From: Atherinomorus stipes | Taxonomy: Eukaryota > Chordata > Actinopteri > Atheriniformes > Atherinidae | Length of the DNA stretch: 64,000 nt | Reading direction: 5' to 3' | Assembly: GCA_023101725.1 (NCBI GenBank) | Contig: JALJCO010007119.1 | Location: 682,001 to 746,000, forward strand | Shown: positions 1 through 12,396 of the stretch, in pieces | How positions within the stretch are numbered: the first letter of the stretch is position 1 | How the letters are laid out: each line of letters begins with the position of its first letter | Notes under the pieces: generated by a model | What the model saw: the letters and a program-made list of their open reading frames with translations, nothing else | Database searches by the model: none | Told to the model about the DNA's origin: nothing | Translations under genes and position numbers: made by a program

Positions 1-212
1 CTTATTTGTTTGTGGTAGTGTAAATGGCATTTGTGTTTTGTTTGTATGTATAAAGTGTTGGAAATGTGCATATGTGTTTATATATGATTCAACAATGTTT
101 TTCCTAATGATGATTAGCAGGTGAACTCTTTTTGGAGGCATTTATGCAGGGCTTTCCACAGAGACACCGAGTAGCCAGCCATAACATCTAAGTAGCCCGG
201 GTTGGGGAGGGG

Positions 213-304
<92 letters not shown>
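213..304. repeat. compound microsatellite (AT)10-(GT)14-(AT)14-(AC)8
   Basis: Read directly: AT dinucleotides at 213-232, GT at 233-260, AT at 261-288 and AC at 289-304. Because GT-AT-AC is its own reverse complement, the right three blocks form one palindrome that could extrude as a hairpin with an AT loop. It abuts the left end of the Tc1-like MITE copy at about 343 and probably replaced that element's terminal repeat. Confidence 0.98.
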
Positions 305-342
305 CCCTACATGTGTATATATAGATACACACAGTCATCCTC

Positions 343-1027
343 AACATTATTCATACCCTCCACTTACAGAAAAGGCTAAATTCACAATAGTAATTCAAAT
401 AACAAGAAACTATTGATAAATAAAAATTTACAAAATTATAATCAAGTGAAATAAAATATTGCTTTTGAATTGTAGTAGAAAATAACAATTAAAAAAACAA
501 ACAACCAAAATCATCCCAGACATATTAGAGCACCTTTCCAATGAACAGTGGACTAAAATACCTGTCAACAGGTGTAAAAGTATTTTTAACCTCTTAACTC
601 CCACCTTTTTAAGTACTTGCTATTTTGCATACCCAAATGGAAATGCAAATAACAGAGGAACTGTAAGGCCAAATTACTTGTGTGAGACATCATTTGAAAG
701 CTTCACCTTCTAGTTTCTGAAAATATAAATAAGAAAAGTGTGACTAAAACACAGCCTGGGCGCCGGCGCCCAGGTGGTTTTAAACAGGTTAAGCATTACA
801 GAAGCCTCCTGGTTGCAGTGATTGCCTTAAAGTGTTGCTCAATAAAATTTAAACTTTGGAGCCCCATCATGCTTGTTTGATTGTTTTATTTTCTATGTGT
901 TTGTTTTTAATATTTATGTTGAACAACAATTTTAAACCAATGCCATAAATTTTCATTTATTACTTTTGTCAATTTCATCTTATTTCACTGACAGCTAACT
1001 TTTTTCCTACTTTAATTGAAGGGTATT
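343..1027. mobile_element. Tc1/mariner-like MITE, older copy, interrupted by a TTAA-flanked MITE
   Basis: This is the same family and orientation as the complete copy at 39534-40060. Shared landmarks occur in order: TTCACAATAGTAATTCAAAT near 372, ATTAGAGCACC near 525, GAACAGTGGAC near 543, CCTGTCAACAGGTG at 561, GGAGCCCCATCA near 857, TTATTTCACTGACAGCTA near 979 and GAAGGGTAT near 1018. The copies differ at many positions, so this one is old. Relative to the other copy it has an extra block of about 200 bp, explained by the MITE at 590-788. Its outer terminal repeat is degraded on the left, where it merges into the compound microsatellite. Confidence 0.85.
590..788. mobile_element. piggyBac-like MITE with TTAA target duplication
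   Basis: A 199-bp insert inside the Tc1-like MITE, absent from the other copy at 39.5 kb. It is flanked by TTAA at 586-589 and TTAA at 789-792. The left end reads CCTCTTAACTCCCACC and the reverse complement of the right end reads CCTGTTTAAAACCACC, an imperfect terminal inverted repeat. TTAA duplication and CC-starting ends are hallmarks of piggyBac-type transposition. A perfect 20-bp GC palindrome lies at 755-774 near its right end. It has no coding capacity, so it must have been mobilised in trans. Confidence 0.8.
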
Positions 1028-1561
1028 ATTAATTTTGAGGACGTGTTATTATGTTGTCTACATAAGACAATACTTTTTCGTTTTTTGGGGTCCAAAGATC
1101 ACATAAAGTTTAGGGCCAAGTGTACTAACTTGATGTGGTCTGTTTTCCAAGAAAGAGCAATGAGTGATGCAGTTATAGTCACTGGTGCCCAGTATTACTG
1201 GGAAAAAGCCATAGAAAATCAATTTTTATTAAGACTGAGTATTACTTCCTAATGTTAAAAGAAATGTTACATATTTTCCATTTGATCAAGTTAATTCTCT
1301 GCACATCTTTTATGATAACCAACACAGATCTATAAACACCATTTATCAATCTTAAAACACCTCAAAACATTCATAAAACCTTGCAAATACTGCTAAGAAG
1401 TCATTAGTAGAAGTTGTTTACAGCTCCAGCTTTGTGTAGCACACTGTGCAGCATTTACAAACACTGACTTTTTACATCAGACATTAAATAGAAAGTAAAT
1501 TAGACTTAGTGAGCTTGTGTTATTGACATTTTTGCTTCAATTGCACACCCATGTTAATATA

Positions 1562-1959
1562 TAGGGATGTATATCATTATGATTTTATCGATACCGATAC
1601 CAATTGATCTCCTTTCGATACCGGTATTTATCGTTTTTATTGATACTATATATAATTTAGAGTAAATAATAAAGACATTACAAGATGTTAAAAGATCAGT
1701 GGTGGAGAACATTTGTTAGATGATGTTGAGGAAGCCTAGACATAAAGGTGGGTGAAGGACCGCTGGGAGAATAAGGGAATTGTGTCTGTCTTATTCCATC
1801 ACTGTGATTATTTGACTGTGTAATGATAACTCAATGATTAGGTAGATGTACAAAAAGTATCAATAAGAGTATCGTTTGTCCAGATTCTTAACGGTACCCT
1901 GGTATCGTTAAGATTAGGAACCGGTACCAAACGATACCGGTACTCGGTATTCATCCCTA
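1562..1959. mobile_element. hAT-like MITE with perfect 8-bp target duplication
   Basis: A 398-bp element starting TAGGGATG and ending CATCCCTA. It is flanked by the exact 8-bp duplication TTAATATA at 1554-1561 and 1960-1967. Subterminal regions on both sides are rich in CGATACCG/CGGTATCG motifs, as in many fish hAT non-autonomous elements. It contains no ORF of note. The perfect duplication suggests a comparatively recent insertion. Confidence 0.92.
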
Positions 1960-4900
1960 TTAATATATAATAACTATTTAGAATTACCATGCAGCAGTGG
2001 TAGAAGATAACCTGGTCTTGTCTTCTGGTGCATGATTATGTGTTTGTTACATGAGACAAATATGTCAGCAGAATGCCCAATGACATGAAGGAAAACCAGT
2101 AGGCTAAAGCAAGTCCTGACTATCTAGCTATATTAGCTACTCAGTTTTAATGTTTTGGCTGTTAGATGGGTGTATTTTTCCCATATTGATGAAGTTACTC
2201 AGATTGTATTGACAGAAAAAAGCAACAAAGCCACAACATGGATGAAATTAATCTGTTTAATTGGTGCTCTTTCAGTGAGGAAAACTGCCGTTTTGAATTT
2301 AACGAAGGTTTTTCCACTTAGGTTAGTTTGCAATCCCCAAAATGATGCACATTATTCCACAGGAGTTTTTTTTTTTTATCAGTATACCTTAAACTCAAGA
2401 CATTAATTATAGCTGTTGTTGTGTCTGCCTGTGCATTCATGCTGCTTGTTTCTATTCAGCACGAGGCAGCAGCCAATATTCCCCTTGGCCTTTTCACTAC
2501 AACAGCACAAACCAGTCAATATTGGCAGGAGAATATTTTCCTTCCCCAAGTTGCCACAGTATCAATACTTGAGCACGATAACCAGGGCCAGGGTAAATGA
2601 AGAGAGATTTGCTAAGAAAAACTAAACCTGAGACCTCTTTGTGGTGCGAAATTGGCCACCACAAAGGAATTAATGACGGATCCTTCCAGCATAATTGTCT
2701 AATTATGCCGGGCAGATGGGGCACTGCTTTAACTAGGACACATTGTGCTACCTCTCCAGACTCTCCACAACAAAAGGCAAACCAGTGTGACAGCCTCTTC
2801 AGCAGTGAGTGGGAGGGAGAGTGAAAGAAAGAAAATGGAGAGAGAGTGGAGCAGAGGAGGAGGGGGACTGGGTCTGTCACCAAGCCATTCCTCCACTCGA
2901 TATGTTACCACAGAAACAAATGTATGGTGTAAACACTGCGTGGATCACAGCTTCTGGGAGGTGAATCACTGCAGTGTAATGAGGTTGGTTTACATGCTGC
3001 TTCTCAGCTTCCCACCCAGGCTCAATTCAATACTTAAACCCTCTAATTAAAGAGAATCGACCACTCGATAATTGATCACATTGGCTGCCTCTGCATACGC
3101 CTTCACTGTAAGGCTTCATGCCACTGTTTATTAGAGCTGTCTGCCTTCTTTGTCTCCTAGGAAAGCAGGGGAGAGAGAAATGCTTCAGGGGAGGGGCAGG
3201 TAGGGAGAGGAAAAGGTAAAATGTAAAGAAATGGAATCTTTGCTCTTTACAAGTGCGGTTAAAGTAGAAGTGACACAAACTAGAATATCATGTAACAGTT
3301 AACATCTAAGGAGCCTTTTAGGAACTTGGGGTATTGCAGGAATTTCAACAACACCATAGAGACTGTCTAACAGTTATACGATTTCCTCTTCTGGAGAAGT
3401 TTTATAGACTTTTGCCCAATGTTGTCACTGGTGTCTCAGAAAATGGAAGATTTGCTTGTTGCTCCCAGTGTGTGGTTTATTGACAAAGGTTGTATTTTAA
3501 CCCAAACTATCACTATTAGTCAAACCAAGTAGTTTTGATACAATAAGAAGACCAAATCGTGACTGAAAATTCAAATTTGAAATTGCATATAATTAGAAGT
3601 ACCACAACGGTGTGATTTTCTATTCCAGTAGCGATTACTGGTTTAAGGTTCTGTTTGTCCATCATCCTTCACGCAGCAAGATGCTGTTTTTGACCTCTAC
3701 TCTGGATGCTGAAAAGAAACCCAGTATATCTAAAAAGTAGCCCTGAGGTCTTCTCACAGGGCATCTGCATACTGTATGCAGATTTGGAAGTGTGTTGAAT
3801 TATCACAGCTGTGTCAAAACAGTATTTTTAGTTTATTGTACTTTCAGACACTTTGACTCTTTTTATGGTAAAAGAGAATCCCAAAGCACAAATTGTTTAT
3901 TTGCATGTTCCCTGATAAAAGTCTGAAAGATTAAATGATTCAGAAATGAGAAATTTATACAATTTTATGCGTAACAAGTATCTTGAGCTATGATATCTAT
4001 AATATCTAATGTGTGCTTGCTTTAGAACGCTACAAAAAACATAAATATGTAAATTGTTTCTTCTTTTTTTTTTGTTCATGTGTCAGAAAGTCATTTGCAT
4101 GAAAGTGTTGGTAGAGGTGAAACATGCTCCAGCCTGAATGAAACTGTCTTCGTTGGCCGGGTTTGCAGCCTCACACTGCTCTTGTTTATTATTTTGCTTT
4201 TAGTTTGTTTTATTTTGCCACCTAACTCCTCTGTTACTCCTGAGTTCATTCAGCTGGTTATCATTGATGCGTATTATTCTTCCTGCTGAGGTTTGTTGTC
4301 ACGTTTGGAGGCAAGCAGGCAGGAAGTGGTAGCCTGACTATTGAACCTCTCCAGGATCTCTGACTTATAGATTTCCTCTGACTCCCCATGTCATGAGGTA
4401 ATTGCTGAGTTTCAGAAATTGATCTATTGAAAGTAAATGTATCATCAAGGTTGGGGCTGAGAGGAGAGTGGATTGACAGTGTTAGATGGCAACAGAAGAG
4501 GAAATAGAGCTGCGGAGACACAGACAATAGCATGTATCCGTGGTAAGTAGGTCTTATGGTACACCTGCAGAGCAGATAGCGTTTTATTACAGATGGGCCT
4601 GAGCAGGTGTGGTGGAGTTGAGGAAGATGTACGACTGCAGCCAGTCTGTTGAGCTAATTTCACCTGAAGCTGTGCCTCTTTTCTTTGTTTCATTTTTTAA
4701 AAATAAAAGAAACACAGACATCATAGACACAAAAGTGCAAACTCAACATGCTCTTGTTAATTGTGTTATTGGATATTAGCTCCATCAAATACATGTCATT
4801 ATTATCTTGTCAAAATGTCTATTAGATATAGAAGATATAAAAAAACAAACAAAAAAAAAAAACCAAGACTAATTGCTATGTTTAAAGCTTATTCATCAAA

Positions 4901-5823
4901 GTGACATTATTAGATTAGATCTTAAAGTTACACTTCATTCCTATTTATCAGCTTTACAGGAACTTAACTTCAACCCCAGACAACTAATTACAGTTTTCTT
5001 TGGCCTGATGTTTTTGTACAAAATGATCCGATCAGTCTGTCATGTCTGCTCTGGCAGCGACCCATTTGGCACATCACCAAACAGAAACATATTATTACAA
5101 AGTGGGTGTAGCTTCCTTATGCCAGTCACAAAGTGCTGGTTTGGCACTTCTGAATTCCTGTGGCTGGCAGCTGTTAGCCATTGCACTGACAACCTTTAAA
5201 AGAAGCCTGCTGGGGTTTTCCCATCATTAACAGTTATTAAAAGTGACTTTTCAAAGAAATGTGAGCTCCTTTGCATGTGATACGGACTGATATAAACACC
5301 TTGGATTTTATTTTGGATAATTGGTTGTGGTGTATGTTACAACAGCACAAACTGCTTTTTTTTAAACAGACCAGTTCTGTTAACCCCAAAAGAGACTTGG
5401 AATTTAAAAGCAGTCGATTCATAGTTTGCTTTGCTTTGATCGCACAATCTTGTAATCATCAGATTATCATTATTGTTTAATATAATTTTAGTATTGCATG
5501 TCTAAAAATATTTTCTCTGTCTTGGATTGAAGTCCAAGAAAAATGTAATTGTGACACATATAAAAAGTGCTAGAATTTATTTCAGTTCAAAGATTTACAT
5601 TGAAACAAATTACATGGGTTAGAAAATAACAGCTTAAAACTGTGGAATTGTCACTGCCCATATATTATTTATTAGTGTGTAAGACATTCTAAAACCTTGA
5701 CTCAGCAGCGGGGATAACATGGAACCTGATACTGCCAATGAAATTGGTTGAGAAGCCCAGTCTAAATAAAAATGATCCATATAAACACCTCAATCAGAAT
5801 AAACGGGTCAAAACCAAATGGAA

Positions 5824-6225
5824 TAGAGATGCACGATATTATCGACCTTATATCAGTATCGGCTGATATTCACTTTAAAACTGAATATTTAAATTGGCTG
5901 ATATTGACCCAATATCAGCCTTGATACAATTAACCAATATTATATAATGGCCGTTGTTTGATGACGAACCTGCAGAATGCTGTTTTTTTTTTTTTTTTTT
6001 TTATCAGTGGGGCATGAGAATAGCATATGGCCGCGCCCACCGTGCATCATTATGACATCTCCTGCTACTATCGAATCTGCAGCAGATGCTGCACAAGTAT
6101 TTTTCTCATTTTTAATGAATATAACATAATTTCAGCTCTGATATTAGTATCGGTTATCGGTCAAATGAGTTGTAAAATATCTGCATATCAGATATCTGCG
6201 AAAAATCAAATATCATGCATCCCTA
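5824..6225. mobile_element. hAT-like MITE
   Basis: About 402 bp beginning TAGAGATGCACGATA and ending TATCATGCATCCCTA, which are inverted copies of one another. The interior is dominated by repeated ATATCAG/CTGATAT and TATCGG motifs on both arms. Flanks AAATGGAAT and AACTGGAAT match at 8 of 9 positions, consistent with a decayed hAT target duplication. A T20 run lies at 5983-6002. Flanking sequence (about 5770-5823 and 6500-6550) shows opposed ATATAAACA segments and may be remnants of an older host element. Confidence 0.8.
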
Positions 6226-7520
6226 ACTGGAATTTCATCTGCTTTCACAGAGGTAGGATATTCTGTTTTAAAACTGATTATAAGTAAAGTTTTGTCATGT
6301 AGTTGGTTAAAAGGAACGTTATCAGGCTGCGTTCTGTCTGCACATGCTCTGTCTTGACGTCTGCATTGACATCACATCATGTTCTTATAGATCTGTGTCA
6401 CCTGTCTGTAAAATGGTGATTCTGATCAAATGCAGTGTCACCTGTAAACACTAGATCAGAATAGATCACGTCATCTAAACAATTGACCTGCAATCTTTAA
6501 TTGCAATGATTTAATTCAGAATGAAAAAAGTCTGCATATAAACATGGCTAGTGATAAATTGACCTTAACACTGTGATGTTGTAAAATCAAGTATAATAGC
6601 GACTATAGCTGATAACAAACTACAAATTATACATCTTTCTTGGAGGCCACAATTTGCCAAAATAACTCAGGATTTTTGGAGAAAAAAAAATCTTTAAAAA
6701 ATGTGATGAAGAATTGGATTCATTTCACAAGTTCCAAGTTAAAACAATGCAGATATCAGCAGGGATACACAACCAGAGAACCTAGATTATTGGAGATAAA
6801 ATTAAATGCTTAGAATATATGCAGAGTCACTGTGATGAAGACCTGAGGATCACCACCAGCACCATCTCTAACATAATCATCTTTCGTCAACCATAACAGG
6901 GATGAACAGAGAAGTCATTAATGGTAATCGTAGAGTAGCTGAGACGTTTTCCACCTGTCACGCCAACATCCATAGCTGCATCCTTGAGTAAGAAGTTGCC
7001 TCGCTCAAGTTCAATATTGTAACGTGGTTCACAGCTGGAAAGGTGCTGAAATATTTCCTGTGTACAGCACGTGTGATGTCACATCTAAGCTGTTTGGTTT
7101 GGTTAAAACAAACTCGGCTCTGTTTGCCCGGTTGGTGCGGTTCATTTGAGCTGCTGTGAGAGCTGTCTATCAAGCGCCCTCAGACTTTAACAGCATCTCT
7201 TGTCAACAAATACCATATAAAGACAAAAAACAACATCTACGACTGTTAATGTAGAAAATCTATTATGAGTTATTCCTCTGTTTGCACATCGTCTCCATTG
7301 TTCTCCTGTAAACACACAGAGTTGCACCACTGAACTACTTCTCAATTATGAGCAGTTACTGTTTTTTTTTTTTTTTAAATGGAGTCAGCCTCTCACCATC
7401 CTGCTGTAATAAATACTTAATAGAAAAATACATTATTACTTCTGTTTCTGAGAGAGAGAGTTTTTAAGAACTGGGAAGTTACCTGGTCTTTCTCAGAAAG
7501 ATTTATATCCATCTATCCTT

Positions 7521-7560
7521 ATATCCATATACTGTATATACACATATACAGTATGGATAT
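7521..7560. repeat. AT-rich inverted repeat (hairpin) next to TG microsatellite
   Basis: ATATCCATATACTGTATAT on the left is inverted as ATATACAGTATGGATAT on the right around a short ACAC centre, giving arms of about 17-19 bases. It is followed at 7563-7590 by degenerate TGTG/TATG repeats. This could be a palindrome-expanded microsatellite or the remnant of a foldback element. Confidence 0.7.
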
Positions 7561-7619
7561 ATCTGTGTGTGTATGTATGTATATGTGTTTTTGTATGTAC
7601 ATGTACTGTATTTATATAG

Positions 7620-7700
7620 GTATTTTTACATTTTTGTTTAGCACTTTGTGTGATTGTGGTCATAAGCGTGCTGTAGAAATAAACCTGAACTAAATTGAAC
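7620..7700 (+). repeat. possible LINE 3' tail relic
   Basis: The string TTTAGCACTTTGTG, then GTGCTGTAGAAATAAACCTG, resembles the L2-type 3' tail (GCACTTTGAATTG, then GTGCTATACAAATAAAC) seen intact at 44550-44600 in this window. It is followed by a short CTGAACTAAATTGAACT repeat of the kind that terminates L2-like copies. No upstream coding part remains. Confidence 0.45.
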
Positions 7701-7749
7701 TGAGTGTGTGAAGGTGCTTATTTATCTAGGCCATGGTTTTCCAGTGTGA

Positions 7750-7862
7750 ATGAGTCAAATCAACTGGACTGGACATAGTTTGAAGACATTTTACTCTCAT
7801 CCAGAAGAGCTTTTTGAGTTCTGAATGAGATAGAATGAGATTGACCTATCTGAATGAGATGA
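7750..7862. repeat. dispersed repeat fragment, family not named
   Basis: The segment reading TGAAGACATTTTACTCTCATC followed by CAGAAGAGCTTTTTGAGTTCT resembles a very common dispersed fish repeat that I recognise from memory but cannot name. It directly adjoins the L2 fragment starting at about 7863, so it either preceded that insertion or forms part of a composite. A short GAATGAGAT motif recurs several times at 7823-7862. Confidence 0.35.
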
Positions 7863-8887
7863 GGTCTCCAGTTTCAATGTTATGCTGATGACATTCAACT
7901 CTACATATCCGCTAAATCCATCAACCCCCAGGCCCAGACGACTCTTTCAAACTGTCTCACTGATATTAGTCTCTAAATGCAACATTACTTCCTCAAACTC
8001 AACTCCAGCAAATCTGATGTTCTTATTATTGGTCCTGGTTCCCTCACCTCCTCAATCAAAGATTTCCACCTCACACTAGGCAATTCCATTCTGTCACCTT
8101 CACCTCAATGCCGTAACCTTGGTATTATTTTTGACTCCAAACTCACCTTCACCCAACACATTAAACATGTCACAAAAACAGCTTTCCACCATCTCAAAAA
8201 CATTGCTCGCCTCCACCCCTCTCTCTTTTTCCCAGCAGCTGAAACCCTGATCCACGCTTTCATAACCTCGCGCATCGACTACTGCAATAGCATTCTTTAT
8301 GGCAATTCCTCCAATCTCCTCAGTCGACTTCAGCATATTCAAAACTCTGCCACTCGTCTCCTCACCCACACGCGTCCTCGTGAACACATCTCCCCTGTTC
8401 TTCAAAATCTTCACTGGCTTCCTGTCAAATTCCGCATCAAATTCAAAATCCTTCTTCTAACCCACGAAGCTCTCCATATCCAAGCTCCCACCTACTGAAA
8501 GGACATGCTTCACCCCTACACCCCATCCTGCTCCCTCCGCTCATCAAATGCAAACCTCCTAATCGTCCCCAGGACCAAGCGTCAAACCTGGGGTGACAGG
8601 GCCTTTTCAGCCGCTGCCACCACCCTCTGGAACTCCCTCCCACAGGTCATCCATGACTACAACGACCCGGCCACTTTTAAGTCACACCTAAAGACCTGTT
8701 TCAATCTGCCTTTAGTACACCCGCTCAAACCTCTTGACTTCTTAACCAAACTTTTGTCTGTTTTTAACTGATATTCATGTTCCTATTTTGTTGTGATCTT
8801 ATCTTATTTTTACTGTTTTTACCTGACTTGTACAGCTGCTTCGAGACCTTTTTAAAAGCGCTCTATAAATAAAATGTATTATTATTA
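7863..8887 (+). mobile_element. decayed L2-clade LINE fragment, 3' end of reverse transcriptase ORF
   Basis: One + frame from about 7863 to 8771 encodes the C-terminal part of a non-LTR retrotransposon polymerase. FQCYADDIQLYIS (7872 onward) carries the YADD catalytic motif of the reverse-transcriptase palm. Further on are KLNSSKSDVLIIG, SRIDYCNSILYGN, LQHIQNSATRLLT, LHWLPVKFRIKFKILLL and GDRAFSAAATTLWNSLP, the typical L2/CR1-group thumb and C-terminal region. In-frame stops at 7974-7976 (TAA) and 8496-8498 (TGA) break it; otherwise the frame is continuous. After a stop at 8769 comes a tail with GCTCTATAAATAAAATG and an ATT-rich end near 8887. It is 5'-truncated, as is usual for LINE insertions, and inactive. 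Confidence 0.9.
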
Positions 8888-11540
8888 CAGAGGGAGATTT
8901 CACTGGAGTAGCCTGTAAAACAACTGATGTTTTAGAGTCTACGTCCGACATTATGAGTCGAGATTCACCTGAGGTGTTGTTAGAGTGACCAATGTCCACA
9001 TTGTTGTCTTTATTCTTGGAATAGCTGAAAGGATGTAGGTGGGTGAGACGTGATGTCTCAGTCCTCCTCTGTCAAGTGAAGATTTTTCTACTTTTACAGA
9101 GACAACCTTTTGCACTCCCTGCTCAAAACACTTTTTTTTCCTCTGACCAAAATTTGAACATTGTGATGTCTTTTGTTATTAGGGTGCAGGAAAAGAGCCA
9201 CAGTTCACAAGAACCACCATCAGGTATTTCTTCTCTTTCTACTGAGCTTCCGTGTTGGTGAAGATAATGCTTGCCCAAAACTGAGGGGTTCTGAGGACTC
9301 CCAGCTTGTGTTCAAGGGCTAGGTGGGGGTAAAAAACACTGGTCTGTGTTTGTTGGTTTTCTGTAGACTATGATCTGCAGGATTCTGTACTCCATTATGT
9401 GGACAGATCAGTCCAGATAAGGAAAACTGTTGTTGTCGATCTTCTTGTGTGACCTTGATGCTCTCGTCCACCAAGTCGGTGTGATTGGTGAAATGTTTTC
9501 TGGCCTTAACTTTGACTCATGTGACATCCTCATACCTAAACTATTGGCTTGGTTTAGTTCCTCTAAAGGAGGTTGGGGGGCTCTTTTTCAGAGAGAAACT
9601 CTACATTTTATAGGATTAACCATTAAAAAAGTAAAAATTCTTGCTTTGTTTTTAGAATTGAATAACTGAGTTGATATAGAGTTTAGTTGATATATTTATC
9701 TAATAAACTGAAGCCAAAAACTGAAAATATTCCCTCCCTGGCAAGGCTGATTACAGGTTTCACTAAAACTGCCTGCTGCTTTTTACTGTTGTTAGATTGG
9801 TTTTTATCTTTTTATATTTTCCCAGAAGCTTATAAAACCCAAGGCTGCTTATTTTTGTGTCCCCAAATTATGTTTTATTGCTTTTTATGGGCAGCTGTGT
9901 GATCATATTCGAGGTTAGCCATAAGTAGCATTAGCCTGCGTCAATGTTTAGATTTGAAGCCACAAGCATTAGTTTCGAGATTTACATTCATATATTCATG
10001 AATCTTTTTCACACCTAAGTGTATAATGCCTTGAAAAAACTAACAAAACCATTATTCTTTCACTTGTTTAGTCTCCTGCAAACATTAACAAAGTGAAGTT
10101 TATTGAACTTGGTATCGCTCTACACTCACTAGCTTTTATTTCAGGGGTGTGAGAGAGAGACGCAGCACTTCTCCACGGCTCGGAGCAGATCCCCTGTGCT
10201 GTGTTATTGTAGTCTTGACCTTGGTTCTTCTCTAAAAGCTTTCTGTCAGTGCAGATTCCTGCAGACACGCAGCCCTGTAGTTTTGACTGAAAACTCATTG
10301 AATCTACTTTGCCAAAGCTAACAGGGCAGAAGGGTGCAGGTGCTGCACTGGAATTAGTTTGCTTTTTGCTTAAAAAGTAAAGTGTGCTTCACCCAGAATG
10401 GCTCCTTCTCCAAACAGGCTCTGTAACCAGGATCTGCTAGCAGAGCTCCACTTTGGGGGTTATGGTTTCACTGGAATTAACAAGTCTGTTTACACTGTGC
10501 GAAACAAATATATGAATTGGATTCTGATACTTGACTGTATATATTTGGGTTATGAAAACTGCCCAGACTGTGATATGTGGTCATTCCAGTAAATATATGT
10601 GTGGGATGGGAGTTAGGTGAGTCAGTCTTGGCCCACGCTTAGTTTAGATTATTGTGCGACTGTGACTTCAAGGTGAAAATAGACAAAATAAGATCAAATT
10701 TTGTTCTTTGGCAGAAGGGAAGCCTGGTTGGCACACAATATCCAAACAGATATAACATTTTCCACTCAGGTTGGATTTAGTTTGCATTAACCTCCTTTCT
10801 GGCCCAGAAACTTTGCTCTGGAAATGTCTAAGTTTTGTTATATTGCAATTATTGGTGTGCAGGGTGTTATATCTGGCATAGATAATCCATTTTAAGGGTT
10901 TAGAAATAATGTATATGTAAAGAGCATCTGCTACAGACCTATGTTTCGCTCAACCTGCAAAGCATTAAATAGGTCAGTAATATTTCCCCCTCTTTTTCTG
11001 TGGGGTTTGTAAAACGCCTGGAATACAGGACCGAATCATTAGCATGGACGGAATCCAGAGCATTAATGGTAACCAGGCAGAGTCGGATGACATTGTTATT
11101 GCAGCCGTTCCCGGGAAAGTGAGGGGAGCTGAAAATTTATATTTGATTTATTGCAGGGTTTGAATTTACGTTCCAACTCTCAATAGGAAAGTAAGTGATC
11201 TTCGCCCAGCTTCTCACAAGAGAGGGCCCCACAGCATCTGGTGCTGGAAACATCTCTGTATCAAACAGAGTTCCTTCTAGTTTCTCTTCGCACTGCTTAG
11301 CCACCAAGAATTTACACCTGTAGGGGATATAGTATTACTATGTTTATTGGACTGGATTCAAGTCTGAGCCTTGAGAAATTATCAGACGGGTGAAATAAGC
11401 TGGCCTTTGTGGGAAACGTCATGGAAATATGAAGCGTGTCTGCAACCCCATTTCCCCCAAAAATGAGGCGCTCTGTATATAAAAACAGAATGTAATTATT
11501 AATTCCTTCATACTCTTGAGAATGAAAAAACATAAGATAA

Positions 11541-11542
<2 letters not shown>

Positions 11543-11577
<35 letters not shown>
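11543..11577. repeat. (AT)n microsatellite
   Basis: About 17 uninterrupted AT units followed by GTATGTATGTAC. A simple tract with no associated gene. Confidence 0.97.
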
Positions 11578-11588
<11 letters not shown>

Positions 11589-12396
11589 CATAATATTTAG
11601 AATTTGGTAATTGGGTCAAGGACCACAAAATTGTGAAGTTGTTTCAGCTTAAAAAAAAAAAAAAATTGTTGTGTTTAAGGTTGTCTTAAACAAACCCCCA
11701 AATGAAAAACACTTGTTGAAACATCATCCAATAAAAAAGGTTAATTGGGAACAGATAGGATATAAAAAGAGCATCCCATTAGGTCTCTCAGAAAGAAAAG
11801 AGTTCACTATGAACATATGCAGTTGGCAAAATGTTCTACAATGAGGATGAGGTTTCTCAACATATGGTTGAATTGTGATGTGCTGCACATAATATAGCCT
11901 AATCAAAAGATCCACATAAACCAGAAAAAATCTCAGTGCGGCAGACGAGGTTGAAACCAGTTCTGAGTGGGTGTGATCCGCAGCTCAGTTCAGTGTCTTT
12001 TATTTATTTGTTTGAATAACAAAAAAAAGCAAGAAACACTATGTTTTATATTGTAAACCCCATAAAATAATCAAAACAAAACAAAATAAAAACAATGGCA
12101 TGTCCGATTTGGAACAGGTTGATTTCATAGGCTTATCCAGACCTGCTTCATGTTTCAATCTAAGCAAAGGGGAAAAAAACACTTGCTATAAAAATGGCCA
12201 ATAAATCAAATCCATAACATTGCTCTCATTAACCCAAATCTCAAGCAGACAACATGTCCCTCATTTGGGAACAACTGAACCCTCAAGCAGTAACATTCTT
12301 TAGTGGCAACCAGTAGCCTATAAGAGAGCTCAGGAACACGTTTGACAATTGTTGGCATTGGAAAATTTGTTGCATCTTTTAAGTGCAACTTAAAAC

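Noticed and set aside
231..416. Repetitive Tyr-Ile/Cys-Val frames
   Set aside because: Products of reading the compound microsatellite.
8100..8414. 104-codon antisense frame
   Set aside because: Shadow of the L2 reverse-transcriptase frame on the + strand.
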